Assembly: GCA_022495995.1 (NCBI GenBank)
Contig: JAFEMH010001240.1
Span: 183,501-247,500, forward strand
DNA length: 64,000 nt
Direction: 5' to 3'
Source of the DNA: Adenophora triphylla var. japonica
Taxonomy: Eukaryota > Streptophyta > Magnoliopsida > Asterales > Campanulaceae
This document shows, one piece after another, positions 1 through 12,600 of this stretch (positions are counted from its first letter, which is position 1; every line of letters starts with the position of its first letter). The notes beneath the pieces are model-generated. The model was not told where the DNA came from, searched no databases, and worked only from the letters and a program-made list of their open reading frames with translations. The position numbers and the translations under genes were made by a program.

Positions 1-406
1 ATGAGCATTTAGCTTAAAGACGTACTTTTTTCGGGAAGGTTAAGGGTTAGAACCCCTTACATTGTATTTAAAATGTTGTAATTTGAAAAGAAAATAGGTC
101 GTTAGGTTTTTCATTCACTTTGTTAACGTCCATAAAAAATATTGCATACTGACATAAATTATGACATAAAAAATAAATGACATAAAGTATGAACATCATA
201 AATAAAATATCAAAAATTGCTACATTGTTAATCACAATGCAATTTCTATTAAACTTATGTGCAACAAAGTTATTAAAATTGAACACAATTTTTCTAACGT
301 TATAAATGTTAATGTTTTGATTCATTTATAATATACTTACATTATAAAAAATAAATCATGATATTAGCAAATTAGCTTTCTGTGCGAAGCACGGGTTACC
401 TACTAG
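1..406 (+). mobile_element. Helitron 3' end (5' end outside the window)
   Basis: The block ends with a short hairpin (gtgc-gaa-gcac, 382-392), about ten bases of spacer and CTAG at 403-406, followed by T. This hairpin plus CTRR plus T arrangement is the known 3' terminus of plant Helitrons, which insert between A and T and leave no target duplication. The rest is AT-rich without a coding region; the short reverse ORF in it is not convincing. It lies just upstream of a decayed Copia RNase H remnant, so it probably inserted in that element. The hairpin stem is only 4 bp, so the call is moderate. Confidence 0.5.
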
Positions 407-513
407 TCATTTGTAAGAATCAACAACTAATGGTGTACTATAAAATTCCAATTGAATTATAGTATATTTATTGTAACAACTACTCAACTATCTTAGTTTT
501 CAATAATACTGTA

Positions 514-702
514 ATTCATTACGAGACAAATCACATATACATTAAATATCACTTACTCAAATAGCATGTTGAAAAGGATAATGTTATTCTTTTAAAAGTT
601 TATACTAATTATCAGTTAGATGATATACTGACAAAATCATTAGACACTAAACGTTTTAAATTTCTTAGAGGTGAACTAGGCATAATTGATATACGTGTAT
701 GA
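514..702 (+). pseudogene. Copia RNase H C-terminal remnant (element A)
   Basis: Conceptual translation from 514 reads HYETNHIYIKYHLL, then one stop, then DDILTKSLDTKRFKFLRGEL, ending at TGA 700-702. This matches the C-terminal end of Ty1/copia RNase H, where a TKHIDIRYHFLR-like block precedes DxxTKxLxxxxFxxLRxxLG. Everything upstream (RT, integrase, gag) is missing from the window or destroyed. It gives the orientation (+) of element A, whose long 3' region follows. Decay is strong: an internal stop and many substitutions compared with the same block of element B at about 35100-35270. Confidence 0.7.
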
Positions 703-1605
703 ACTGTGCTAACTTTGCTACTTGTGTAAACTCAATTGATTAAGAGATGATATCTCAATTTTACCCTCAATCCACCATCTCTCCTCAACCTTAACCGACG
801 ACATCTTCTCAACCGGTTACGTCTGTCAACTGGTCAAATACTCTTTACCAATCATAATCAACCGGTCACAAGCCGTAACCGGTCAAGCCTTCAATCGGTT
901 ACTCTCAACCGGTCACTCCAGTTCAACTGGTCACCCAATGCCTAACCGACAACGAACTGCGATCGAATCCAATCCGTTTTAACCGACTTGGCTGACACCT
1001 GCTGTTCTTTCAAGTCTTTTCAGCCGCTAGTCTGACATAATTGTGAGCTGTCTACCAACTTTGTTTTATAGGATGATCAAAATTTTTATTTTGATAAAAA
1101 ATGTAATCTCTCTATCATTCCTATTTATTCAAAAGGTTATCTTTTTATTCATTATTATTTTTAAAATTTAAAATGTTGTACAAATGTTCCTAATTTTATG
1201 CTTCCATATTTTTATTTGCATTAAGTTCGTGTCCCATTATCTCCTATTTTTAAGATTCAGTTAAAACGTTTTGAACAAATTTTGCTATTTTCCATAAAAA
1301 CCTTCATATTTCCTATCTCTCTCATCCTCCTCACCCTATCTAAACGATTCAATAGGCAAACTATTTACTTTTTCAAAACTCTCTATCTCTCTCTCAAACT
1401 CTCTGCTCTCAATCTCCATCACCGACAAGATCTTCATCTTCTTTCATAGTTATTCAAAATCTTCAAATCTTTCCTCATCTCTCATCACTCTTAATCTGGT
1501 AACACTTAGAATACTTAGAAATTTTCAAAGGTATGAATATTTTTTCTGTATATCAAAAATGTTCTAACTTGAATTTTTTGTGTTTTTGATGTTTGATTTT
1601 TATAG
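703..1605 (+). other. Non-coding spacer of element A between RNase H and 3' ORF
   Basis: No reading frame is supported. The first part (about 780-1010) is unusually rich in the motif caaccggt(c/t)a, which recurs through the downstream broken ORF (Ser-Thr-Gly when read in frame). The rest (1040-1600) is AT- and pyrimidine-rich and ends in a pyrimidine/ATAG stretch directly before the ATG at 1606, resembling a 3' splice site. SIRE-like Copia elements commonly have such a spacer between pol and the extra 3' ORF. Confidence 0.5.
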
Positions 1606-2589
1606 ATGGCTCCCAAACCAACTCCCAAGAAAGACATATATGGATATTACATTCTATCATCTTTCTTTGAGTCTAAGTAAGGCAAGCTTTTGAAAGCCAT
1701 TCGTGTTGGTGCTGGGGTTCTGCCATTTCTGTTGCCAGAGGGTTCAGAAGATATATATTATGATTTGTTGAATAAGATGTTTGATAATGGGTCTCTAGAT
1801 GACAACGCTAAGGCCGGTGAAGTGCCCTCAATTCTTTCAACCGTTGCTGGTGTGTCTGTCACCTTCTCCCCAGCCTCTATTGTTGAAGCCTTCCATACCC
1901 TTCCCTCAACAGGTCCCTCAACCATTTCCATTAAGAATATGAAGTTGGCCTGTGCTTAAATCAGAGATGATGAGCCCTTCGTGACCGGTGAGGATAACAA
2001 GAAAACTGACCTAGATCCTCTCAACTATGGCCTCGCTAAGATTGTTGACTGTTGCATCATCTGCCGGTCTGGATCACATCATTGTATCACCATGATCCAA
2101 TTTGAAGCCATGACTGACATCCTACTACAGAAGGAGTTTAATTGATATACATTTATCTACAATGTTATTGTGATTGCCTTCAAGAAATTTTACAAGAAGA
2201 AGCCTATAGCTAGAAGGCCATGCCATTATCTCCTCATCATCAGCAGAGTGTTGAGGAAAAACTCTGCAATTTTTGCTGCTTCTACTGGTCAAACTTCCTA
2301 CCCTCAGTCATGGGTGAAAACGTTTGTTAAAGCTGATAGGGGAAACATCTCAAAGGAGGGCACTACCTCAACCGGTGAAGCCTCAACCCCTAAAGTCTCA
2401 ACTGGTACTCAATCGATTGAGAAGAAGAAGAAATCTTATAAGCCAAAAAGGAAGAAAGCTGCTGAGCTTGAGTCCTCTCAACTGGCTCCCACCTTAACGG
2501 CCAAGAGGAAGGCAATCGATGCTCCATCGGTCAGCACATTCAAACCTGTTACTACCTCTCAACCGACGTTCCTTCTAACTCCCCAATAG
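1606..2589 (+). pseudogene. Broken 3' extra ORF of Copia element A, N-terminal part
   Basis: ATG at 1606 opens a frame that continues through in-frame stops at 1678, 1957 and later to about 2589. The second segment (1681-1959) is well conserved as protein-like sequence without a catalytic motif; the third is rich in Ser/Thr/Lys with a basic stretch (KKKKSYKPKRKKAA). Position downstream of Copia RNase H and the similar arrangement in element B (36568-38439) suggest the same class of extra ORF as in SIRE-type elements, sometimes called env-like or 'putative plant transposon protein'. No signal peptide or membrane helix is visible. Function is unknown. Confidence 0.5.
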
Positions 2590-3254
2590 TAAGACCCAAG
2601 AAAACGACTAGGAAGCATGTTGTTCAACCTCAGATCCATAAATTTCCTACTCCCTCCACTTCATCCTCCTTAATCAAATCCAAACCTATCCAAAAATCCA
2701 CCTCTCAACTGGCCAAAGAAAATGCAGAAAGAAAGAAGCTGATAGAATCTGACATTGCAAATTTTGTCCCCTTCATCCCTAAATGGTTGTTCTCTCACAA
2801 CTTTCTAAACGGTGAGATCCTTATAACCGATTATGCCTCAAATCCATCAGTTAGGAAGTTTCAACCAATCAGAAACCCAACCTTCCATATCTTTTATAAT
2901 AACCCTTGGGCTGTGCAAGACAAGCTTATTCCCTCACACAACTGAGTTTATCCCAATGATCATCTATCCCCATTCCTCATAAAATTACTCCAATTCCATG
3001 AGCTGCATAAGGATTATGTACCTGCTGGTAGGGTTGTAAATGAATCGAATCTTTTTTATTTGATTCGGTATTCGAATTCGATATTCGGTATTCGAATTCG
3101 AAAAATTCGAATTCGAATTCAAATTTTTATTTTGATTCGATAAGTATTCGAATTCGAATAATATCTCACGATATTCGATTCGAGTATTCGCGAATATTAT
3201 TCGAATAATATATATATATATTTAATATAAATATAATAAATATATTAATATATA

Positions 3255-3490
3255 CTCCCTCCGTCCCATTACAACTCGCACAGTTTGACTTTTTTATGAA
3301 GTTTGACCATACAATAACGAGAAATTAGAACATTTTGATGAAATTTTAAAAGTTGTTATTGATTTATTACTAACAACACTAACAATTAAAATTTTTAAAA
3401 TATAATTATAATATAACAATTTCTCGTAGTTGTATGGTCAATTTTCATAAAACAGCCAAACTGTGTGGGTTGTAATGGGATGGAGGGTAG
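3255..3490. mobile_element. Stowaway (Tc1/mariner) MITE inside the hAT-like MITE
   Basis: It starts CTCCCTCCGTCCC and ends in an inverted copy (gggatggagggtag, with one extra base), flanked by TA on both sides, the Tc1/mariner target duplication. Subterminal arms (agtttgact...tggtca) also pair. About 236 bp, no coding capacity. Confidence 0.85.
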
Positions 3491-3497
3491 TATATAT

Positions 3498-3499
<2 letters not shown>

Positions 3500-3588
<89 letters not shown>
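3500..3588. repeat. (TA)n microsatellite
   Basis: About 90 bp of uninterrupted TA dinucleotides directly after the Stowaway MITE, within the hAT-like MITE. Short ORFs of alternating Tyr/Ile over it are artefacts. Confidence 0.98.
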
Positions 3589-3591
<3 letters not shown>

Positions 3592-5199
3592 CTACGAATC
3601 GAATCGAATAATTCGAATATCAATTTCGAATCGAATACAAATCAATTTTTATATTCGAATACAAACGAATACGAATATTCGAATATTTTCACGAATATGT
3701 ATCGAATACGATGATATTCGATTCCATTCGATTCATTTACACCCCTACTTGCTGATGATGTGTAAAAGTATGTTGACTTTGAAAACACTCACGAGGAGAA
3801 AGGCATATACTTCAGCAAATACTTCCAGTTAAGTGAGTTTGATGCTTCTCTCTCCAAGCAGGATCTTCTTATACTCTACAACCGCTACTGTGACTTGCTT
3901 CCCAGACTATGGAATGCCATTTACCTTGCACAGGATCGGTTGCGTCAGGATATTATGGTTCATGCCGTGTGGGCTTACTTTGCTATGTTATATGAAGTCC
4001 AAGACAAATTGAAGGAATCTGACCCCTACCAGTTGGGGAGATATGAACTGCCTGATGATCTACTAACTCACATTGATGCTGAGCCTATCTCTTTGGGTCC
4101 AAGAAGAAATCAATTGATCAGAAATGTCATGTACCTTATTGAGAATATGTTGGAAGTGGATAGAGAGTTACAAGCCATGGGGAATATTAATCTAGCTGAC
4201 TTCTTCTCTTCATTCCATTCAAATAAAAACAAGTGGTCAACCATAACCGATGAAGAGATTGAAAGGATGGTGATGATGGTGATGGTGATGATTTTGATGA
4301 TGCTAATATGGGTGATGATAGTGAGCATTATAGCTCCAGTTTCAGCTCCAGTGGCCTTGATGAAAAGAGGAAAATGGATTTTGTGACTCCTCAATCGACG
4401 ATACCGGTTAGGAGATTATGAGTTGGCTTAACAGCTACATCACCGGTTACGAGCCTAGGAGGAGGAGATACTCTATCAGCTGCCTCATCGGTTAGACAAC
4501 CGGTTGAGATGCCCTCAACTGATGCATCTGTTGAACCGGTTGAGGAGGAGAAGCTTGATGCTGATGATGTTAAACTGCAAGAGGCTATGGCCAAGAGTTT
4601 GTTTGAAAGTGAATTGGACCTTCAACGGTCATCTGTAGAAAAGTTAGCCACTCAAGCTGCCATTCGAGCCAATCTTCTTGTCAGTCAAGCAAGTGTCCAG
4701 CTGAAGGGAAAAGATGTTGAAGAAGTGTATCCAATTTTTGAGGAGGAGAATATAACACTTTCTGATTTCTTTAAGCAGGATGATGCTATAGAATTCCATG
4801 CCCTTGAGCCATTTGACTATGATCCATTTGATCCTCCAACTGACTTTGACTTCTCAGTGGACTAGAAAGACTTGATGTCCAACAAGAATTATTATACCTC
4901 AAGAGCTTCTATCCCCGATTGTCAAAAACGGGATGTTTTTATTTGATGTCCATGAGTAGGTCACAAGTTCCAACCGTCTCCAACCGATTCCTATGCCTCC
5001 ATCATTATCCGATGAGCTTCAACACAAAAGGAGGCATGATAGAATGCAAATATTAATAGATGTGGTTGAGACAATGAAAGTTGGTGCTCCACCGGTTGAC
5101 ACCTTCTCACCAAAACATCACCAAGGGATCAGGTGAGACCAGCTTGAGATTCCAAACTCTTAGAATCTTAAGGCTAAAGAATAGGGCTACTCCTGCTAG

Positions 5200-6486
5200 A
5201 AATGCAAAGTTTATTCCTAAAAAGGCTGAGCAGCAATAGGTCCTGGACTTCCTTGCCAAATGGTTCTCTTACATTTCTTCTCATCAAGTTCGGTCAGGCT
5301 CTATCAATATTGTCGGTAAAGTGGATCAACGACTGCCTCGATCGGTTTAATCTTCTCTTCGAACTGACAGTTTATTTATCCATTATTTGGCTATCAACGG
5401 TCGTATGACCAAGGTGTTGGAATTGTATATTTTTGCCTGGACTTTTGAAGTGACCAAAATGATCGGTTTTATGCCTCAAGTGCCTCGATTATCTATCAGA
5501 AGAGATGATGGGAGTGTTAGACCTTAGAGTAACATTAGATATGCCTCCCAGCTGATCAACATGTTGAGGTTGGCTCACTTGGTTAGGCTACGACAACATG
5601 CTATACCTTTTGCTAGCCAAGCTGTAGAATTAATGGCCCTAGCTTTTGAAGAGGCCAAAGAGATTGATTGTGCCATTTAGTTGAGCCTTATAAACAATGG
5701 ATTTATTACTCAAGTAGTAGCTGTCTCTGATTCTGATGTAGAGGAAATTGAAATGGAAGCCTCTCCAACTGGTCAATCTACTTCAAACGGGCTCTCTGCT
5801 TCAACCGTCTCTCTCTCAATCGATGCTCCCTCTCTGACCGGTCTACTTCAACTGTTGCCTCAATCGTTCAGCCTTCTCTCTCCGTCGGTCCTGTCTCTTC
5901 AACCGATGATATCATTGTTTCTACTCTTCAACCGATTGCTGATCCCTCATTGTCAGAAGTTACAATGCCATCATTTAATGATTTAGAAGCTGATCTCCGT
6001 AGACCAACTATTGTGAATGATTTGGTGGAGTTGCATGATGCACTGGTTAATGATCTTTCTAAGTCCAATCAGGAGGAGTAAGGAAGAAGAATGACAAGAG
6101 TTGAAACTGGGTTTGCCAAAGCTATTGGTAACTTTGTAAAAAAATTGAATGAAAAGGATGATATAATAATTGATCTTGTTAAGGAGCTGAACAACTCAAC
6201 AAATACAAATAAGAAATTATGTGATGAAGCTATAGAAGTCCAAACAAACCTTGTTGAAGCCACGAATGAGTTGAAAAAGGCTAATCAGAAAATTCGTGCC
6301 CTAACTGCTCAACTCAGAGATTCTCAAACAGGGCTAGTTAAGGTTAAAGCCCAAAATGAGATTCTAATGAAGCTTGCTACTGATCGGTCTGGAATATCTG
6401 AGAAAAAGAAGAGGAAGAGAGAAGAAAGTAAAGAGAAAGAAGCTTCTGCGGCTAAAAGAGATCAAAATCAGAACCGGTTGCAGTGC
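5200..6486 (+). pseudogene. Broken 3' extra ORF of element A, C-terminal coiled-coil part
   Basis: Pieces of protein-like sequence lie in shifting frames from 5200; the best is 6091-6480, about 130 residues rich in Lys/Glu/Asn/Leu with heptad-like spacing (KAIGNFVKKLNEKDDIIIDL), typical of a coiled coil, followed by a basic tail (KKKRKREESKEK). Element B's equivalent ORF also ends in an acidic, low-complexity tail. The reading frame is cut at 6491 by the insertion of LTR element D and its continuation is at 15451. Confidence 0.45.
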
Positions 6487-6491
6487 CATCG
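6487..6491. repeat. Target-site duplication (left) of element D: catcg
   Basis: catcg precedes the left LTR and is repeated exactly at 15446-15450 after the right LTR. A 5-bp duplication is usual for Ty3/gypsy elements and shows that both ends of D are intact. Confidence 0.9.
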
Positions 6492-9120
6492 TGTGAGGAC
6501 CCCGACCCGAAACCTACACGTGTCCCGAGCTGGAGCGTCCTCAAACTAACCCCAAATATCTTAAACTTTTTTAAAAACTTTGATTTAACTTTCAAACACT
6601 ACACCATTAACATACCCATTTCAAAATAACTCTACTCCTTTCTACTATGGAGGAAGAGTTGACCAACTCCGGAAGTAATAAATGATTTTAGTTACAAAAA
6701 GATGTCGAATATAAAATAGAATTAAAGTTTATGAATACAAACCCTTTAAAAGAATTATGCCAAAAATACACATTCTACACCAACCTATACATAACCCGAC
6801 AATTCCCAAAATACCACTTCTAAACTCCTTTCCGCCCTTACTTGGTCGGTCCACCTGTCTCGGAATCTAAAACAGTAAAGGGAGAGGGGTGAGAATAAAT
6901 CTCAATGAGCTATTATGAATGCAGCAAGATGCCAAACAAGATGCAACACATAGCATGGTAGCACATAACACATTATGAAAGCGGTAAACACATTACGTTA
7001 CCTCATTTTACCTTTTCCCGTCTGAACAATAAGTCGTACAACGTGGGAGTAAAACTCCACTCTTTGGTGAATTGCCTCCAGCACATTCACCTCTTATAGG
7101 ACTCATACCCCAGAGATCCATATAAGAAAAGATACCTATAATAGAGTATCCAAAAATAATATATTCCCCCGGTACACCAATCGCAGGCCCAGTGCAGCAA
7201 AGGCTTCTTCATGCTCAAGATCGCTACAGCGGCCCACTCGTGGCCGCGAGAGGGGAGGGTCGCCGGTATGATGGACCTTCAATCACTTATAGAACAAATC
7301 AATAATTGATTGACTTCCATCATACCCACCCAGAACGCATTCAAGCACATAATAGTTACTTGAATTATAATCCACAAAAAGGGATAATCATATAACAACA
7401 TGGTAAAATATACTCATGATTCATCCATACTATAGTGCACGGCTTGATTCATGTAATACACTATGCATAATACCATTAACGAATTTAAATTCAAGTAAGG
7501 TATCTATATAAACACATAATCAACACCGGGATACCATATAACAATACCAAATAATCCACAAAGGGGATAAACAATATAGTCACATGGTAAAATATACTCA
7601 TGTTCAACCAATATCATAGTGCAACAATTAATTAACACACCATGCACAATATAAACAATGTATATGAACTCAAGTAAGGCAAGGAAGTATTATCGATCCA
7701 TCCTACAAGGTCACTATACAATACTACATAGCTCCTATAAAGGCTCAAGCTCAAATTACCAAGTGGGAGTCACAATTTATAAGAGATCAACTAAGATTGC
7801 CAAACAATTTCTGATTCAGACTTAACGTGCTTTCGTAGTTCCATAGTAACCCAATTAAGGTGTCATTAAAGGATACAATTGTCCTAAGTATAACTTAGGT
7901 TAAAAGGATTATTTCGTATCCGAAAGGGTCAGGTTCCAAACTTTATATTGGTTAAGGATCAAGCTAGGAGGTTACTAGTGAAAATTCAGCGAAACGGGGA
8001 ACTAGGCCAAATCTGCCAACATGGGCGACCGCCCATAACCTCTTGGGCGACCGCCCAAGAGGGATTTCCAAGCACCCTAACTTCTGCCAAGATGGGCGGC
8101 CGCTCAACACCACTTGGGCGACCGCCCAAGACTATTTTCAGCACATTTCGAATTTCCAACTTATTTTTACATAGATTATTTTCCCTTAAATCTTTCTTCA
8201 TTTCAAGAACACCAAGGAGGATTCTAACCTTACATAACTCATCTTAAATCATCCAAACCCAAGATAATATATACTTAGATTATTTACCACTTAATTTCCC
8301 ACCCATTTCACTATCACATTCTAATTATAAACTTCTTAGTTTAATCAACCCAAATAATCATAAACCTAGATTATTCCCACAAGATTTCCAACCCCTTCAC
8401 CAATACATTTCAAGTTAATTCCTTTAAACTAAATTCACCCATTTCATACAATCAACTCAACCTCTAAGAACCATAACATCCTTCCATGTCATTTATCACA
8501 TTCTCAAGTCCAAAAGTGGTCTAAAGCAATTAAACAACCATTATCATTACAAGAACAACATTAGCTAGTTCATGAGCATTCATAGAAGGGAAGGGTCATA
8601 ATAACTCACATTGGAATAGGAGGTGGATTATGGATTTCTTGAGCTTGAAGAACTCCTCTTGGTCTCCCGATTACAAAAGTGCTCTCGGATCTAAAAATGG
8701 TGAAGGATTGATCTTGGAAGGAGCTTGAGAAGAGGTGGGTTTCCAAAGCATCCATGGAAGTTTGAGAGAGAAAGTGAAGGAGAAGAAGAAGAGAGGTGGA
8801 GTACATATTTGGTAAAGAGAGGGGGGGGCGGTCCAAGGAGGGAGTATGAGGGAAATTAGAGATAAGGGTATGGTCCCCCCATACCCAAATATTTAGGCTT
8901 TCACATTTTATTTCTTTCCCCCTACACAAACTAAAGCCTAACTACTCCCATTTTATTATTGTCAATTATTATACTCTCTCCATAGACTTTATTTGATTTT
9001 CTCAATTATCCCATCCTAATATAAGTAATCTAAGATATAAAATGATCACATAATATTAACGATAATATTAAAAGCACACAATATGATGTTAAATTAGTGC
9101 CTAGGGTTAGGGTCGTTACA
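6492..9120 (-). repeat. LTR (3' LTR, left copy) of chromovirus-like element D
   Basis: 2629 bp starting TGTGAGGACCCCGACC and ending GGGTCGTTACA, nearly identical to 12826-15445. The element is in reverse orientation, shown by a polypurine tract (minus strand) next to this copy and a tRNA-complementary site next to the other. It contains four copies of the near-palindrome TGGGCGACCGCCCA (8022-8128). Reverse ORFs in it (for example about 8606-8929) occur in both LTR copies and look like chance frames. Confidence 0.92.
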
Positions 9121-9136
9121 CTCACTCCCCCTTAAA
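9121..9136 (-). other. Polypurine tract of element D
   Basis: On the minus strand the bases directly before the left LTR read tctttaagggggagtgag, a typical purine-rich primer site for plus-strand synthesis. Confidence 0.75.
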
Positions 9137-9139
9137 GAA

Positions 9140-9650
9140 AATTCGTCCCGAATTTGACTGTCACTTACCTAACTGATCAACCCGCATCGGTTACATGTAT
9201 ACCTCAAACTTCAATTTCCAAATAGTCTCTTCAATGTTGTGATTCTTCTCCCAAAGAAATTAAATTTCTAATTCCATTAATAATATGATATTACCACTTA
9301 ATGATCCAAGCGTACTATACAATTATCACTAACACGAATTTTCCGATCTCGATGAAAATATAAATAAATAAGGTATTACAACTTATGTCACCAAATACAT
9401 TACCATATCACATTAAAACTTCAAATACTCTATAAGCTTCTCCAAGCCAGTCTATAAGTCAAATCACCCACCTTTTCTAAGCTTCAAATGGATTAACGAA
9501 CTTTGGCGCCAATTTACCTTAGGCCTTGCTTCTCCAAACTCACTCCAACAAATTAGAGATCTATATTTTCTTCCCAAACTATGCCTCATATGGTTTTATC
9601 TCAATGTTAGAAGGATAACTACTATTATACGCACTCAACCCTCGGTAACC
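9140..9650 (-). pseudogene. Remnant of Ty3/gypsy pol C-terminus (integrase end) in element D
   Basis: On the minus strand near 9560-9640 the translation AYNSSYPSNIEIKPYEA, a stop, then FGKKI matches the conserved FAYNxSxHxSxGxxPFExLYG block after the integrase core of chromoviruses. Nearer the LTR (about 9200-9260) EKNHNIEETIWKLKFEV matches the W.NHxxEEATWExE end of the polyprotein. Both are in the order and orientation expected just upstream of the polypurine tract. Stops and shifts between them show the gene is dead. The match supports a Ty3/gypsy chromovirus, possibly Tekay-like given the 2.6-kb LTRs. Confidence 0.65.
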
Positions 9651-12600
9651 ATACGTACCATTGACCACTAACATCCATTGTTCATGCCCGTAGCATACCA
9701 TCAACAATAAGTAATGATTCCTCAACTTTTCACAAGGTTAAACTTAATAGCATTCCTACCTTCCCAAAAGGACCTTCCCGAACGATGTCTATCCAATCCA
9801 TTTAACACTATGGGTTTATACAATTAAACGATCTCCTAAGATTTATGAGGACTATATCAATGAATACCTCATCAAAATATACATATAATGAGTCGAAAAT
9901 ACAAATTAACTTCCTATAAACAAAATGACATACTCCCTTTTTACTTCCAAGGTAACCCAAATCACAAAATCCATCGTGATAATACTCTCAGCTCAATCTA
10001 GAACTCTAAATATATTAATAAAGCTTATAACGTCAAATTTCTATTTTCACATTTATGACCAACCCACCTTATGTCTCGACTCGCTTGAAACGAATTATCT
10101 TAATTATCTCATCCTCATTCCTCATGATACAAACATTAAATAACTGTCTACGAAATAATAAATGTAAACATGTCAATAAGACCCTGATTCCCATAAACGG
10201 AATACTAGTCGACTATATATCATAATTCAATGCTCTAATTATGCTCAGGTCCGATTTGAGATCAATATTCAAATCAAATGGTTGGCCGCCCACAACGGAG
10301 CCGAACCAACTCCAAAACAAAACCGAGTCTACTGCGACCAACACAATAACAACCTCACAAATTATCAATCATTTCTCGGATCAAGACTTGAATACAATCA
10401 ATCATTATAGGGAAACTAGGTTGCTTTTCTACTTGCTTCTGAACAATTTATATCTTTAGGATACCAAGTCTTTCTAAAAGTTACAACATCTTTCAAAATT
10501 CCAAAGGATAATATAAAAGAGATTCAAAGAGACCCGAATGGTTTATTTATTTAAAACCGGCCCATACCAGTTTTAATTAACTAAACCACTCACAATTTAA
10601 GAAATTTCAAAAGATTGATAAGCTAACAAAATATCTCGAGTGATTTAATTATCTACAACCGTCTCATTCCAGTGGTGGATAATTAAATTACTCCCAGATT
10701 TTAAGGTACACAAAAACGGTTCACTGACTTTAATAAATCAAAATATCTCTGAAGGGTACAAATGCTCATACTGAAGTTCAATTTATAATCCAAAGTTGTA
10801 AAGCACTTTTAAAACAATTCCAACAAATTTATTCCTGTTTGACCTCTATTTATAGTATAGCCACCACTTATAATATTTATACTTAGTTAATTTCTCTATA
10901 AGAAAACACAATCTTGCCATACTATTACTATTTCCGATAAATAACACTAAAACAATCATTAAGCTTATAAACTAGGTAAATCATCCTCAATTCAATAATT
11001 CCTCAAGTTGAATATTCAACACTTTTACTTGATTTGAGTCATCTACTCCTTCCCTTCGATATTGGTATTGTACTTAGTAACAACGCATTGCAACATCTAG
11101 TTCCCAATTAAATACCATAATTTCTAAATAAGAAAATATAATTAGAACTCACATAGATCAATCATTCCCAAATTTCTATTAAACATTACGGTATAATCTA
11201 ACTTACCTCCCTATAACCCTCAATAACTCAAAATCCGTATAGCGTCAATATCTTCCGAGCATCACACCAATCCCTTATATGAGTCGCGCAACTAAGTCAA
11301 CCTATACGGTGTAATCATCCTAAAGTATCCTGTCTTCCAATAAGATTTATCCTCATTTTATTTTCTCAACTAATGATAATCATCTCTCAAAACAAACCAT
11401 GTGCATGTTTCACCAATTCCTGAAGTTGATCCTTTAAGTCACCAATAACTGTATCTATTATACTTCTTTGCATTTTCCCTATTTACCTCTCCATCACTAA
11501 TACACAATCCACAAATCAAAACGGTCATACTATAGATATAAATGTTATCTTAAGTATATCCTTTAAGCAAATTTTCACTGTAATTGTAACACTCCGAAAA
11601 ATTTAACTAATAACCATTGAGTATCCTACTAGTTTCTAAAATCAGTCATACAAATCGTCAACAAGTGCTAACGAATACTTATTCTTCACAGTTACCTATT
11701 TAAGATCTCTATAACCTTATAAATAACCACCAAGTATCATCTTTTCTAAATACAGTAACAATTTATCCTTACTGAGAATCGCTATGCTAGTTATCTTCTT
11801 TATCAATTAATTTCTCAAGTTGAATCATCAATTCCATCATCCCAATTTGTATACTCTATCTAGGGATCCGAATACCAAAATAGTGACTTATATCTACTCA
11901 GATTCGATATCCTGGTATGATACCTGATGAAAACCCATTTTTGAAACTTACTTGAAAAACACCACTTAGTCAACTTATAGGGTGATATTACTTACAAAAA
12001 TATCTGATTTCCTTTTCAATTTAGTAGCAATAATTCAATCAATCTCTCCTTAGAGAATAAACTTATAGCACCTAAAGCAATTATATGTCAGTTCTATAAG
12101 GACTCGTACTCACGATATCTTATAAACCATAAAATCCCACTTAGACCATTATTTTCAATACTAGTCTCATATATCTAGTCTCCACCACGAGACACCAATG
12201 TATAATTACTTACGCAAGTACACAACCATAAATCACTCTTAATTAGGCCATACTTTCGACAATTACGCGTATGTGACATAATATCAATTAATAATTTACC
12301 CGACTCAATTATACACGGAGGTAAATCAAACGTAGATAAGGAGACTCGCTTCTTGCGACAGTCCTCCTCAAACACAACAACTATTCATATAATTCAGGTT
12401 AACATAACGACGATTCACGAATTGGTAACTCGACCAAATCCACCGGCAATACATGCCCACTTAATCACAACTACCAAGATAATTAAGGATGATTCGAGGT
12501 ACGACCCCATCGGAGTAGAACCTCCAGCACATAAGGCAACCCTTAGGCCAATTATGCAAATAAAGATGAAATGTAATGCCACATGAGAACGAATGTACAA

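Larger units (their letters stand above)
3029..3747. mobile_element. hAT-like MITE (ATTCGAAT-rich)
   Basis: Terminal inverted repeats read TAGGGTTGTAAATGAATCGA at the left and the complement of TAGGGGTGTAAATGAATCGA at the right. Flanks cctgctgg (3021-3028) and cttgctga (3748-3755) agree at 6 of 8 positions, compatible with an old 8-bp hAT target duplication. The body is a palindrome-rich repeat of attcgaat. It interrupts the broken ORF of element A and itself contains a Stowaway MITE and a TA microsatellite. Confidence 0.7.
2590..4865 (+). pseudogene. Broken 3' extra ORF of element A, central part
   Basis: Protein-like sequence resumes after 2590, is split by the MITE at 3029-3747, and continues at about 3763 (YVDFENTHEEKGIYFSKYFQ) to 4386, then in another frame at 4509-4865. 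The part at 3895-4300 (LPRLWNAIYLAQDRLRQDIM) is compatible with the helical domain of the plant transposon protein family seen in element B, but I assign it mostly by position. An ATGATGGTG-type simple repeat near 4265-4310 has disturbed the frame. The last piece is acidic (PFDYDPFDPPTDFDF). Several stops and shifts make it non-functional. Confidence 0.45.

Noticed and set aside
3438..3714. Tyr/Ile-rich ORFs on both strands
   Set aside because: Translations of the (TA)n microsatellite in the hAT-like MITE.
8606..8929. 107-residue reverse ORF in the LTR of element D (also at 14929-15254)
   Set aside because: Present in both LTR copies but frame-disrupted in the second; no domain.
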